Assembly (NCBI RefSeq): GCF_033958435.1
Contig: NC_134140.1
Location: 59,489,001-59,553,000 of the forward strand
Length of the DNA: 64,000 nt
Origin: Carettochelys insculpta
Lineage: Eukaryota > Chordata > Testudines > Carettochelyidae
Reading direction: 5' to 3'
Shown here: one piece after another, positions 48,334 to 59,245 of the stretch
Numbering within the stretch: position 1 is the first letter of the stretch
Layout: every line of letters starts with the position of its first letter
Program-made: the position numbers and the translations under genes
The notes under the pieces: model-generated
Told to the model about the DNA's origin: nothing
What the model saw: the letters and a program-made list of their open reading frames with translations, nothing else
Database searches by the model: none

Positions 48334-49660
48334 TAAGATTTCTGTCTGAGCTACTCTATGGTTCCTAGTAAAAATGGAAAACCATCTATGGCCTCACTGC
48401 CAGGAACAAAGTCTGCTGTGATGTGTTTTCTTATGTAAATATATTCCTTAAAAAAATATTAAGGAAGCTGAAATGGCCAAGGCTGCAAAGAGTAAGCTTA
48501 CATTTTTTGTTAATTTAATTTACTTACGAGGGCTTAGGTGTGACAGCTCAGACTTTGAAGGTTGACATCACACCTGGAATACTTTGCTTACTTCTGCACA
48601 ACTCTGTCAAACAGATGGTGAGCAACAGGAAGGGATCTGCAAAACAACAGAAATATTTAAGGAGCACTGGAGGAAAGGACTTGAAAAATGATCAAAATAT
48701 TAAGGAAGAGTGAGCGGAGAGACATCATACAAATATTTGCAGAATGTAAAAACAACCGGGGTAATGGAAACTCAGCAAAGAAGAAGATAGGCTAAATATC
48801 AGGAATAACATTGATACTAAAGCAGATATTCAGCAAAAATGTGGCCCCATTTTCCACATGCAAATTACCCATAGACTCCCCTTGCTTTTCACACAGTTGA
48901 TGAAAACATATTGCAGCCCATGATTTCCTCATCAGCCATTTGATAGTCTTCATTTGCTGCTTGTTGTGCAGTTGGTCGGCTAAGTCACATGGCGTTGCTT
49001 CTGCAGTGGATGACCTGGAAACTCCAACAAAGCGTTCAAGATGACTGTACAAATTCTTCTAGGTTCATACATAAACATGTCTATGTAGATAATTAGCATG
49101 TTTCTGACACTTTCCTTTTCAAACAACATATTTGTCTTTCAAAAATGCTTTGGAAAAGCAAGCTCTCAAATCTCAAAGAAATTGGATGATTGTTTTCAGA
49201 TCAGTGTTTGCAAATTCATTTTTGCGCTGTTAGCCTAGTTCTTCTCCTAGGTTTATTCCTGCAAGATTTATTCCGCTATTGAATACCCTCCCAAGGGACG
49301 TGGTGGAAATCTTCTGACCTGAACAATTAAGAACTGGACAATGCACTAACGAACAGCCTGTATTTTGTATCCCTACTGGCTTCCTCAGAAAGGCAGCTAG
49401 ATTATCTAATAGGCCTTTTGCATTTGTGCTTTCTTGGTTTCTAATATTAGTCCCTAACGTCTGTGGTTAATTAGTCTTTGTAGAAGAAGGACATTACATT
49501 GGAAATTTACACATGCAAAGGATTTAAAATATTCATAACTTCTCAAACAGAGCCTCTTGTGTGGCTGGGAGGCCACGTGCGGCTTCTTGATAGATGCTCC
49601 ATTTCCTGTGGAAGTACTGCTCTGGATCTAAAGGCAGAAGAAGTGACTTGTCAGGAAGTA
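48334..49660. other. Intergenic, nothing recognised
   Basis: AT-rich; no gene or named repeat. Confidence 0.5.
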
Positions 49661-49775
49661 TCAGAGAGGTAGCCGTGTTAGCTTCGAGAACAACAAGAAG
49701 TCTTGTGGCACCTTATAGACTAACAGATATTTTGGAGCATAAGCTTTCATGGGCAAAGACCTGCTTCATCAGATG
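49661..49775 (-). mobile_element. SINE-like tail
   Basis: tcagagaggtagccgtgtta, aagtcttgtggcacc and gcataagctttcatggg, then cttcatcagatgcatggg. It is the reverse of a widespread turtle repeat tail. Confidence 0.75.
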
Positions 49776-50562
49776 CATGGGGGGGTGGTTTCAGAGGGGT
49801 ATTAAAGGGTGGGGTCCCAGTAAGAGGGAGGGCCAGAGCTGACATGGTCTATTCAGCAAGGTGGAAAAGGCCCAGTATCTACAGTACGTATCAAAAGAGG
49901 AAAAAACAAGTCAGATCAGACGGGGGATGTGAGCCTTTGCCGGAGTCTAATGGGGAGCTATTAGCACCCAGAGCAGAGAAAGGCCACCTTTCTGGAACAA
50001 AGGCCACCTGCAAGAGTGAGCCTTCGCTGCAGTGCTTTCCTCACGAAACACCTCTCTGCGGTTTGTTTGCTGCTCCCTTTTGTAGCCATGACAACAGTTG
50101 GTGCATAGTGCACTGTTCCTAGGTTCACCGCCAGGAGCAAGACTCGCCCCCTCTCACCCCAAAAGCAGCTATGACATCATGTAATCAAAATGCAAGACCC
50201 CCACCTTTCCTTTATAAATAGTGAGCTGCTTCCTGTTAGTGCCTGGAAGAGAAATTTTCTGTTGCACCTTGTCTCTGATGACCAGATCCCAATCATAAGC
50301 TTCGGCCACCCCCTCCCCACCATAAGGAGAGTGTCATTCACTGATTGCCCTTCAGAATCTCACTAACCAGAGAGCTTGTATTGTTTGTGCTGCGTTTTTT
50401 AATATATTTTTTTGTGGTATGCAAGAAGAAAAAAGTGGTATCAACAGTTCATCCAACCAGTTTATATGGAAGTTATCCAAACAATGCGGTAAGGATAACT
50501 AAGCAACTATGCCAACAGAACAAACTGTGTATCTAGGGCTGTCTAACTAGGTCCACATTTTA

Positions 50563-50583
50563 GATTAGATAGATAGATAGATA
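50563..50583 (+). repeat. (GATA)n short microsatellite
   Basis: About five GATA units (attagatagatagatagata). Confidence 0.9.
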
Positions 50584-50659
50584 AATGTGTGTGTAAAAAT
50601 GACAGATTCTCTGTAACTTTGAAGTCTCTAAATCATGATTTGAGGATTTAGTAACGCCA

Positions 50660-50770
50660 GAGGTTAGGGATCTATTACAGAATTGGGAGGGTGAGGTTCT
50701 CTATCTTTCAGTGTGCAGGAGGTCAGATTAAATGACCACAATGCTTCCTCTTGCCTATGAATCTATGAAT
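50660..50770 (+). mobile_element. CR1/L2-like LINE 3' end
   Basis: tgcaggaggtcagattaaat, gaccacaatgcttcc and cctatgaatctatgaat form the usual end of such elements in plus orientation. Confidence 0.65.
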
Positions 50771-51593
50771 ATTCAACATAAACATAATTTTTAAAGGTCT
50801 CATTAAACACAGAAAAATACTCCACTCTGAATTGGAGCTATTTTTAAAACTGCACAAGTCAAAATGTGAAAGTGTTTTAAAATCTCCCAGTGTTACTTAG
50901 ATCTTGATATGACAGACAGTAGAAATAATTCTGTTCTTGATTGTATTAGCCTAAAATTTAGGGTAAAGCCACTAACAACTTTTCAATTACTGTGGATTTA
51001 CACAGGTGTAAATGAAAGTAGAATTTGGCCTATAATTTTTAAGTGACCAACATTCAGGTGATCAAACTTTTCCCTGTCTTTGGTATGTGAAGCTCTTTAA
51101 AAGGTAAAACTGAAGAATCTGATTCTGGAAGTGTTGTGTGTATGTGTAACTGCCACTTCCTTCAGCAGCAGCTTTTGTAGGAGGATCCTGGAAAAAATTA
51201 AATTAAAAAACAAAAGTTCGGAATGCAGGAAAAAGTGTGGCGTGTGATCAGAAGTGGTGCAAGCAGATTTGGGACTCCTTATGTTCCTGGCTTCCGTGCC
51301 TAAATCCAACTCAGATTCAGACATATTACGTGGGAAATGACTGCCTAAGGGGGAGTAGTGCCAAAAAGGAGATGGGGTTGGATAGTGGATCCTGAGCTAA
51401 GCATGGATGAAGAAAGTAACACTGCTGGGCGGTGGGAGTAAATATAATTCTGGACTGTGTTAGGAAGACATGCCTATTCTCTAACAGGGAGGTACCAACA
51501 AAAAACATTGAAATGAAAACTGACACAGATACATAGGACAGAATCCACCCACGCCAATTCTCTTTCAGCACCATTTCCAGTACAGCACTATCT

Positions 51594-51729
51594 CCAGATC
51601 TGAAGAACTGGGTTGTCCCCACGAAAGCTCATCATCTAATACATTATTTAGTTAGTCTTTAAAGTGCTCCATGGCTGCTGTTTTGCTTTATTAGGATACA
51701 GTCTAACATGGCTACCGCTCTGTTACTAT
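51594..51729 (+). mobile_element. SINE-like tail
   Basis: agatctgaagaactgggt, gaaagctcatcatctaatac and tctttaaagtgctcc, ending gtctaacatggctaccgctc. Same tail as at 30-765. Confidence 0.75.
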
Positions 51730-51800
51730 TTACCTAGCCCTGACAGTGACAATCAGGAAGGAAGAGGGCTGTTTAAATTCACCCCTGTGAAGACTAAGCT

Positions 51801-51899
51801 AGCAGTCCTGTAGCACCTTAACAACTAACAATTTTATTTATTAGATAATTACGTAATAAATAAATAAATAGTTAGTCGTTAAGATGCTACAGGACTGCT
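51801..51899. repeat. Inverted repeat of SINE tails, arms about 43 bp
   Basis: The arms agcagtcctgtagcacc... (51801-51843) and the complement at 51854-51899 match with about four differences, around a 10-base centre. The right arm continues into acagactaatgcagctac, the end of a turtle SINE-like repeat. Confidence 0.8.
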
Positions 51900-51955
51900 T
51901 GCTTTGTTTTGCAAAGATACAGACTAATGCAGCTACCCCTCTGAGCCTGTGAAGA

Positions 51956-54900
51956 CTGATCACCTTCCAGCTAACACCACAAGAGCAGAACTTCAGAAGG
52001 TAACTGTATCATATTCCATTTCTTTTGGCTTATGTAAAATACATCATAACATTGCATGAAGATTTTAGATAAAAACTAGAGCTCTTATCTTCCATTCTAT
52101 AATAAGCAGCACTTTGTCATTACAATGCAGACTGCAGGCAGAGCTGCCATTTAGGTGCGACCCCTGCAAGAGGAGAGGTTGCTTTTTTGATGTTTGCTTT
52201 TCAAAGTCTTGTGCAAAAGCCAGGAAAACTAGTTCAGCAACATTAAAAATTTGCATAACAACTCAGCTTCTTTTTGGGGTCAGCACTGGAACGATGCCCA
52301 ATCAATTTGCTAACGGCTTTGCATAAAGCTGTTAATGGGTTTGTCTGAGAAGCAGCTGAAGGCCTTTTTGGACAATGCTGACATCTAGTGTCTGGAGCAT
52401 CAATCTGGATGACGTGAAAAGCCAGGGTTCATTTCTTGTTCCATGCTGAAGACGATCTGTACATCCAAAGTGAAAATGTCTTGCCCTGAATGCTCCCCAG
52501 TAACAAAATTGTTTGTTCTGTGTAAACCCACTACTCAGGCTCTGGACTTGATCTCGATGCAGACTAAAGCCATTGTGAGTCTTTCTAGTGATTAGAATGA
52601 GCTTTGGCTCAAGCTTTAGGAGAAGCCTGAGAAACTAGATACATAGGAGGTTTAGAAAAAGACATTTCCAGCCATAAGAGGCTCAGACGTCCAGCTGAGC
52701 TCTAGAGAGTTCATTCTTCCCTGGGTGCCAGTGAACCGAAAAAGAGGAATTAACACAAATGAACCCTCTTACCTCTGCAGCAAAACTCTCTTCCTCTGGC
52801 AAGCCCTTGTTGAGCTGTGTTTCCAGCTAAGGTCAGACAAAGGTAGAGGAATAACAATGGGCTCTCCTACCTTCAGGGAGTAGACCCTGCTGTGAGCCAA
52901 ACCTCTCTCTCCCAGATCTGAAGACTTGCTTCTGTAACCAAATATGCTGCTAGGCTTCTTGCTTTAAGCTCCCGCTTCTAGGTCTGACATCTCTTATAGG
53001 TGTGGTGTGGCAATGCCACTTGTGCCCACATCAGCTTCATAACCCTATGTTGGGGTCTACCTACCCATTCATGCCACCCTTGTCAGCTGTGAGGAGTATA
53101 CAGAATGGCACTGGCAAAATGAAGGAATCTCAGTGTTCATCCGCTTCATATTTTGGAATGATGTAGGACCTTTCTCCTTCCTTTCTATCTTGCCTTATAA
53201 AATGAGGTGTGCGGGGTGCACTAGAGTTTTACTCAGTATTGCAACACAGAACACACAGCATGATTCTGGAAAGCTTGTGAGAACCCTCTCCTTGCCCCAT
53301 AAAGGCACTGGTTGTAGCCAAGCCTCTGTTCCAGCCTCCGTCCTCAGCACTGAAATAAAACCAATCCACAACCTCCAGGCCAGATTCTTTCGATTCAAAC
53401 AACAACAAAACTTCTGCCTCAAAAAGAGCTTGTTTATTTGTTCAAGTCAGCAATACAAACCCAAATTCTGGCACTGAGGGTTCCCAATGCCTCCAGGCTG
53501 CTTACTCAAAGTTCACAATGGTAAGTAAAACAAAAGCAGAAGGGCTTAAGGAGTCTCAGCTCAGCCACCTCAACAGACCAGCTCACTGGTTTCACCCAGG
53601 CAACCTCTTCCCTTGATTGATAATTGAACACAAAACTGACCTTCTTTCACTTCCTGAGCTGAAAAAGGAACTCCCGTGGGCTTCACTTTCATCAGCTTGA
53701 CGAGCGCTACCTCATTCTGCTTGAAGGAGTGGGACGTAATGGCCCCTTTAGGCTTCTGACAGGCCTGACCCACATTGCAGCCGCTCTCCTGGGGAAGGAA
53801 AGGCAATTTCTAAAGGGACCATAGCTCCTATTGTTTGGCCAGTCACCATGTTTTGTGGCTTGGTTTGGGGTTCCTGATCAGGTTTGGCTAAACTGAGAAA
53901 ATTCCTGGTTTTGGTTCAGCCCCAGAACATATGAACTAAAATAAGACTGGATGAAAACCCTACCCCAGCCAATGGCTCAAACTCCCTTTACCTAGGTGCA
54001 TGATCCAAGACCTAGATAGACACACATACTCACATGGGAAAGGCTCATGTACTTTCCTTTGAAATCCTTCCTGCCTCTAGAAGAAGAAGAAAGGGGTTGC
54101 AAGCTTTTGTTCCCACTTGAGTGCTGCAGGGGAGTGACCAAAGGAAGTGGGGCGTTTGCGGAGCAATGTCTAAGGGTAGCTACTGCAAACTATCCATTTT
54201 TGTGTTCCAGAGCATGACCTGAACACCAGGCGGGAACAAGAAGGAATCCCCATCTCCCTCACGTAGAGTTACTTACTTTAGAGCATTATGGGCGGTTTAT
54301 GTCATTTTCCAAAGCATCTGGTATTGGTCAGAATCAAAGGCAGGATACCAGATGAGTTGAATCATCCATTAACACCACACCGCAAAGTTCCTACGTTGAG
54401 TAGCTCTGTGAGGTTACTAATATTCTTTAACTCAGTCAGATCACTTTTCCATTCCTCTCCTACAGTCAACGCCTTGTGGAGACTGAGACACGAGTAAGAA
54501 ACGTCAAATACGCCTTGAAAACACAGCATATAATCATGTACATTAGCATGGTGATGCCTGGACAGGACAAAGTGGACAGAAAAGGTTCATTAATTGTCCT
54601 GACAATCACTATGATCGTGATGGACTTGGAAGAGAACTATAGTGAGTTTTACAATCTCAAAGGTGCTCTTTGGCTGTCTCTAGTAGCTGCAGGCCTAGTG
54701 CCAGCAATGGAAACTTGACTCTGAAACTCATGTAAACAGTTTCAGGAAGATTTGAAATCACACATAATGTACTTTGACTCTATTTTTCAGATAAAAATGA
54801 TAGATGGAAGCTTTTAACTACAAGAATATTACACAGGAGCTCAGAAAACAGCTTATTATTATGGCTGTAGTTTAACAACACAGCACCATCTAGTGGGTAT

Positions 54901-55350
54901 TTTCCCTTGTTACATTTTTAAACTCTCATGTTGCAACCACACACACTGCTGAAAGCTTGTCTGGTACGTTGTGCAAGCTGAGAGAAAGGCACTCATAGTT
55001 TTGGTAACAAATGAACTAATTTTTCAGGTAAGGTGCAACAAAAAGAAAGAATGTATGTTATGGCCCGTCTGCTTCCCTTGTCTCAATATTTTTCCTCGAG
55101 CATTTAAACTTTGCTAAAGATTGGAATAGAAGAGATTTTTAAGAGCTAATGAGAGGGAATCCAGAACACAAAGTCAGATGTAGGTACAGTAGGTAGGAAC
55201 GTCTCAGAAGACCTAGAATTAGGTGTAAATAACCTCATTACTCTACTTCCTTGTCTTGAAGAATACCAATTATTATCGATCAGATTGATAATATAGCAGG
55301 CTCCAACTAAACTCATAGCTCCTTCGTGATAGGCACTGTAAAAACAAAGT
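51956..55350. other. Intergenic, nothing certain
   Basis: A frame at 54476-54718 follows a ctcctacag acceptor-like site but matches nothing I know. Otherwise no gene or named repeat. Confidence 0.5.
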
Positions 55351-55352
55351 AA

Positions 55353-55460
55353 TCATAGACTAGACTACCAGAACTGGAAGGAACCTTGAGATCATCAGCT
55401 CCAGCCCCCTGCATTCATGGCAGGACCAAGCTCCATCCAGACCATCACTGTTGGATAACC
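55353..55460 (-). mobile_element. CR1 LINE 3' end
   Basis: aatcatagactagactacc, agaactggaaggaacc, then ccagccccctgcattc and catggcaggaccaagc: the CR1 3' end in reverse. Confidence 0.8.
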
Positions 55461-55474
55461 ATTTCCCGAGAAAA

Positions 55475-55565
55475 ACAACAAGAAGTCCTGTGGCACCTTA
55501 TAGACTAGCAGGTATTTTGCAGCATAAGCTTTTGTGAACAAAGACCTACTTTGTCAGAGTCATGC
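55475..55565 (-). mobile_element. SINE-like tail
   Basis: caagaagtcctgtggcacc, tatagactagcaggtatt, then gcataagcttttgtg and aagacctactttgtcag; the same tail as at 49661, inserted next to CR1 pieces. Confidence 0.75.
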
Positions 55566-55584
55566 TGAAAGGCTATAATGAGCA

Positions 55585-56165
55585 GAGTTCCACAGGGATC
55601 AGTTCTGGGACTGATTAATGGGATCATTAATGATTTAGATCATGGCATAGTGAGCACACTTAAGTTTGCAGGTGATACCAAGCTGGGAACGGTTACAAGT
55701 ACTTTGGAGGACAGGGTCAGAATTCAAAACTAGCTGGAGAAACTGGAGAAATGGTCTCAGGTAAATAGGATGAAATTTGATAAGGACAAATACAAAATAC
55801 TCTAATTAGGAAGGAACAATCCGTTTCACACACAGGAAATGACTGTCCAGGAAGGAGTACGGCAGAAAGGGCTCTTGGGTCATAGTAAAGCACTAGTTAC
55901 GCATGAACATGCAGTAAAATCAAGTTTAAAAAAAAATCAAATATCTTTCTGGGCTGTGCTAACAGGACTGGTGTAAGCAAGATGGGAGATATCGTTCTTC
56001 CGCTCTACTCCACACTGAGTGGGGCTCAGCTGGAGTTGCGTCCACTTCTGCGCACCACATTTCAGGAAAGACGTGAACAAATTAGAAAAGGTCCAGAGAA
56101 GAGCAACAAAAATTATTAAAAGTTCAGAAAACAGGACAAGTGAGGGAAGATTGAAAGAACTTGTT
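55585..56165 (+). mobile_element. CR1 LINE, end of ORF2 region
   Basis: gttccacagggatcagttct, attaatgatttagatcatgg, aagtttgcaggtgatacca, agctgggaacggttacaag and gaggacagggtcagaattc follow in the order of the CR1 reverse-transcriptase C-terminal region. Stops and frame changes are present, so it is dead. Confidence 0.9.
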
Positions 56166-56700
56166 CCAAACCCCTGAGTGAAAGTACATGGAACACAGCA
56201 GAGGGCAATATTTAGTTCCGGAGGGGTGGCAGGAGGAAAATGACAGCGATAAATACAGGCAGAGCGATAAAAGGGTAGCATTCAAGACAGGTCCTCAAAA
56301 GCCCAGTTGTACCAGTTGCAAAGAGCAGATGCTGAGCAATGTGCCTGCACACAGAGTTCAGGATCCTGGGCAAAGTTCCATTCTAGGGGTGCATTGTGGA
56401 TGCTTTTAGCCATCTTCAGTGCCAGTCAACTTTCCCCAGGAAACCCCTCAAGTGCTCTCCGCAAAGCCAAACAGAGTGACTAACAACACCCCCCCCCCCC
56501 CCCCCCCCCAGCATTTAACTAACAGCCGCTCTCATTATTCCCAATGCAAAGTGACAGGCCCATTGCTCATGGCACCATACAGCTCTGGGCAGCAGTGATA
56601 CTGGGTCCAGCTCTGGTTTGTCCTTCTCAGGTGATTCCTCCCTGGCTCCTGTCCTGGGGTATTTCCAGTCAGCTGCTCTGGCCCTCCTCGGTGTAGGCAC
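56166..56700. other. Intergenic between CR1 and provirus
   Basis: No gene. A C21 run lies at 56489-56509. The four bases before the LTR are GCAC (56697-56700), the candidate left half of the proviral target duplication. Confidence 0.6.
56489..56509 (+). repeat. C21 mononucleotide run
   Basis: Twenty-one consecutive C about 190 bp upstream of the provirus. Confidence 0.95.
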
Positions 56701-57058
56701 TGTGGAAGTATAACATTGTATAAGTATAAGGTTGTATAAGGGGACATGCTGGATACATTGTATATGAGAGGGCATGCCAAAACATGTTACAAAGTATCTG
56801 AGGGAGCACACGTAGGGACAGTTAGCTTTTGAATGGAGAAGCAATTAAGATGGAGCCAGCACGTCTAAGAAGCAGGCATCAGAATGGAAGGTGTGAAGGG
56901 CAATTAGTTAAGTTAACTGGAAGCTGTTAAAGGAGATTGTTAAGGGTGGCAGGTAATTGAAGATACGTGACTGGTCTCAGGGATCTCGAAGGGTGGTGAC
57001 TAAAATCTTTTTCTTCTTTTGTCTGTAACTTCTCTGTAACTTGTTCTCCAAAAAACTG

Positions 57059-57065
57059 TATAAAT
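57059..57065 (+). promoter_or_regulatory. LTR TATA box
   Basis: TATAAAT within ctgtataaattaag near the end of U3. The transcript would start some 25-35 bases on, near 57090, which would set the start of R. Confidence 0.7.
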
Positions 57066-57127
57066 TAAGAGACACAAGCCCCACTCGGGGGGCTCACTTC
57101 TAAATGTATTAGCAGAGCGGCTTTGCT

Positions 57128-57133
57128 AATAAA
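57128..57133 (+). terminator. LTR poly(A) signal AATAAA
   Basis: AATAAA in gctaataaaacag, about 70 bases after the TATA box and 44 before the LTR end, followed by tggtctg and ttgtgagtctg (G/T-rich), as expected for an R region of about 60 bases. Confidence 0.8.
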
Positions 57134-57180
57134 ACAGAGTGGTCTGATAAATTGTGAGTCTGAGTCAAACTTTGACAATT

Positions 57181-57198
57181 TGGAGGTCCCACTGAGAT
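57181..57198 (+). other. Primer-binding site, tRNA-Gln type
   Basis: TGGAGGTCCCACTGAGAT directly follows the LTR after ATT. From what I know of vertebrate tRNA 3' ends it pairs best with tRNA-Gln(UUG), with one mismatch in 18. Most well-known gammaretroviruses use tRNA-Pro. Confidence 0.7.
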
Positions 57199-57723
57199 GG
57201 CAAGCGGCTTCACTGAGGCTGTGTGATCCCTGACTGCCTTGCAGGACGATCGTGGCAGCCGGCGCCTGGATGCTTAGTCCAAGCGATCCTCCACAAGACA
57301 GAAAGGTACACAGCAGCAGCGCAGTCTACGCCATTGAACTTGTTGGCTCCCACTCTGTTCGGGTAGGAGTCTTTGGATCCAGCTTCTGGAATCAGACGTC
57401 TCAGGTAATTATTATTTTTGTGCTTTAACCGGTTTGAGGACTGTCTTGTCTTTGTGTCTATCCGTCTTCCCTGTGGTGTGTGTGTGAATCTGGGAGCCAT
57501 CTCTGTCCGGAGACTGGCTGACCAAGGGGTCCCCGTCCCCACGGTCTGAATAAGTGGAATCTGCACAGCTGCAGCCGCACCACGCCTTGGGTATAACCCC
57601 TGGTGTGAAAGCAAGGGCAGTTGAGGCAGTAGCCTGTGGGCTCCTTTCTGTGTGTTGCACCGGGTACCGCTCTGCCGAGCCCGAATTTCCTTCTTGTGTG
57701 AGTGCTGTGTGAAGTCCTCCTGG
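57199..57723 (+). other. Proviral leader (5' UTR, packaging region)
   Basis: A 525-bp non-coding leader between PBS and the gag ATG. Candidate splice donors are AAG|GTACAC at 57304/57305 and CAG|GTAATT at 57402/57403. In the gag frame it is open from 57625 with a CTG at 57634, but has no in-frame ATG before 57724. Confidence 0.75.
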
Positions 57724-59112
57724 ATGGGTAATCAGAAGTCTAAGGTAGAACAGTTCCCTAAGGGAACTCCGGCTTATTTTATGTATTTTAGGAGGGGTCC
57801 GGACTCTTGTAGGTTTCTTGAAAAATGGTCCAAATTAGCTCTAGAGAACCGCAAATTACAGTGGCCACTGTTAGGTTCTTGGGACAAGGATCGAGTGGAC
57901 GCTTTGAAAAGCAAACTCGTCCTCCCAAAAACCAAATTGGAGAGAGGAGAAGTAGACTGCTTCATGCAGTGGTGGGAAGAGGCAAATCGTAGATGGACTG
58001 AGTCAAAACTCACCTCTCTTAAAAATTCTATCAAAAAACTAAAAGTTCAATTGGATGCAGTCTCTCCCACCACTAGTCCGAGCGCTCCCCTTTGCCCAGT
58101 CCTGTGCAATGATCTGGATCAAACCCGACCCCCGCCATACTCCTGCGCAAATAAGAAATCAGAAAAAGAAAAATCTTCAGTGACTACAGATAATGAAAGT
58201 GAAGAAGATACCCTCATTGGCCTCGCAGCTCTGCAAAATATTATGAAGAAGAAATCCAAAGCAGACTGCAAAGATTCTCTTGACATCTCTTCTTGGAAAA
58301 GAGAACCTGATGGGAGGTTAATGAGAGACTCTGATCAAACTGTTGTGGCACCCTTACGAGTCCTTAAGATGGGAGAAAGTGAGTCCATATGGGATTATCA
58401 GACCTGGACTTGTACGGAACTTTTATCTATAGTTAAAGGTTTTCCCAAACCACAGGAAAACTCTATCAAATTTGCTGAGGAGTTTCTGTTAATCTGTGAA
58501 ACCTATGAACCCTCTGAGACAGATCTCCTCCAACTGTGCAAATTGTTAGCTCCTGCCAGTTATTATGAAAAATGGTTGGCTGCCGCAGACTGGCCAGCTG
58601 AGGCACGCCACTCAACCATAAAAAGTACTGGCCCAGATTCGGCGTACAGAGACGGGTGTATGGCTCTTTGGAAGTGCCTGCATCAAGCCATTCCCAAAGT
58701 GTGGTCTCCTAAAACAAACTGGACAGCAATACGTTGCTGTAAGCAAGGGCAAGGAGAAAGCCCAGGCGACTATAGGTCCCGGCTAACTGATATTTTCCTA
58801 CAACATTCAGGAATACAAGAGCCCGATGTAAATGGGCAGGGAGCCTTGGCACATGCATTTGTTGATGGTCTTCTCCCTGCCACAGGCAGCATGTTAAAAC
58901 GAATAAGTGTGGGATGGGAGACTGAAACCATGGACAAATTGCTGGCAGTAGCAGAGCATTGCCACCGCACTTTAAAAGGAAAGGAGGAACAGTCCTCCCA
59001 AAAGTTAATGGCTCTGCAGATACAGCATTATTCAGGACTAAGCAGACCACACCGGGGACAAGGACGGGGTTGTGGAAGGGGGCGGGGGGGCTGGATTAAC
59101 TGGGGTTTGTAA
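57724..59112 (+). pseudogene. gag: gag (matrix-p12-like-capsid), frame-changed before nucleocapsid
   Basis: From ATG 57724 a 462-residue frame starts MGNQKSK, a Gly-2 myristoylation signal as in gammaretroviral matrix. A late-domain PPPY is at 58129-58140 in a proline-rich, acidic linker. The capsid part has the major homology region QGQGESPGDYRSRL at 58744-58785. It then enters an RGQGRGCGRGRG basic stretch and stops at TAA 59110-59112. The zinc knuckle lies one frame away, just downstream, so the frame is lost in the G-rich tract 59078-59090 (G5-C-G7). Gag proteins of this class usually run about 500-540 residues. ATG 57724 is preferred because the upstream part has no ATG. Confidence 0.92.
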
Positions 59113-59239
59113 CTACTGTAAACAGCCTGGACACTGGAAAAAAGAGTGTCCAAGACGACCTAATAATTGTATGGGAAATCAAGTGAACCCCCTGCCGGTT
59201 CCTCCAGCTGATCCCCAACCCTATTTTTCACCCCAACAA
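59091..59239 (+). pseudogene. gag: gag nucleocapsid segment (zinc knuckle)
   Basis: In the frame of the following pol region, CNYCKQPGHWKKEC (59108-59149) is a perfect C-X2-C-X4-H-X4-C zinc knuckle, the single knuckle expected of a gammaretrovirus-like nucleocapsid. A basic RRPNN and a proline-rich tail follow up to PQQ and the UGA at 59240. It is joined to gag only across the G-tract frame change. It binds the genomic RNA in the virion. Confidence 0.9.
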
Positions 59240-59245
59240 TGACGG
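59240..59245 (+). promoter_or_regulatory. gag/pol readthrough stop UGA-CGG
   Basis: The nucleocapsid frame ends CAA CAA TGA and continues without another stop through CGG into protease, RT and RNase H in the same frame. Gammaretroviruses make Gag-Pol by reading through the gag stop, usually UAG followed by a pseudoknot. UGA followed by CGG is a context known for efficient readthrough in other viruses and some cellular genes. Downstream, GGGGA (59252-59256) could pair with TCCCC (59291-59295); the structure is a guess. Confidence 0.75.

Larger units (their letters stand above)
49776..51590. other. Intergenic, few repeats
   Basis: Contains a short GATA-type repeat (50563-50583) and a CR1/L2-like 3' end (50660-50770). 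No gene is supported. Confidence 0.5.
56701..57177 (+). mobile_element. 5' LTR (477 bp)
   Basis: Starts TGTGGAAG at 56701 and ends TTTGACA at 57177, three bases before the primer-binding site, so the ends are TG...CA with a TGT/ACA inverted match. U3 is about 360 bp. The start is fixed by the TG and end pairing alone, because no second LTR is in the window. The 3' end is well fixed by the PBS. Confidence 0.88.

Noticed and set aside
57210..57614. 134-codon minus-strand frame in the proviral leader
   Set aside because: Antisense to the retroviral leader; no resemblance to any known antisense retroviral protein.
57652..57723. Longer gag start at 57652
   Set aside because: The codon is GTG, not ATG. 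ATG 57724 gives the expected MG myristoylation start.
59078..59112. Programmed frameshift at the capsid-NC border
   Set aside because: No slippery heptamer of the retroviral type; a G-tract indel is the simpler reading, and the UGA already explains Pol expression.
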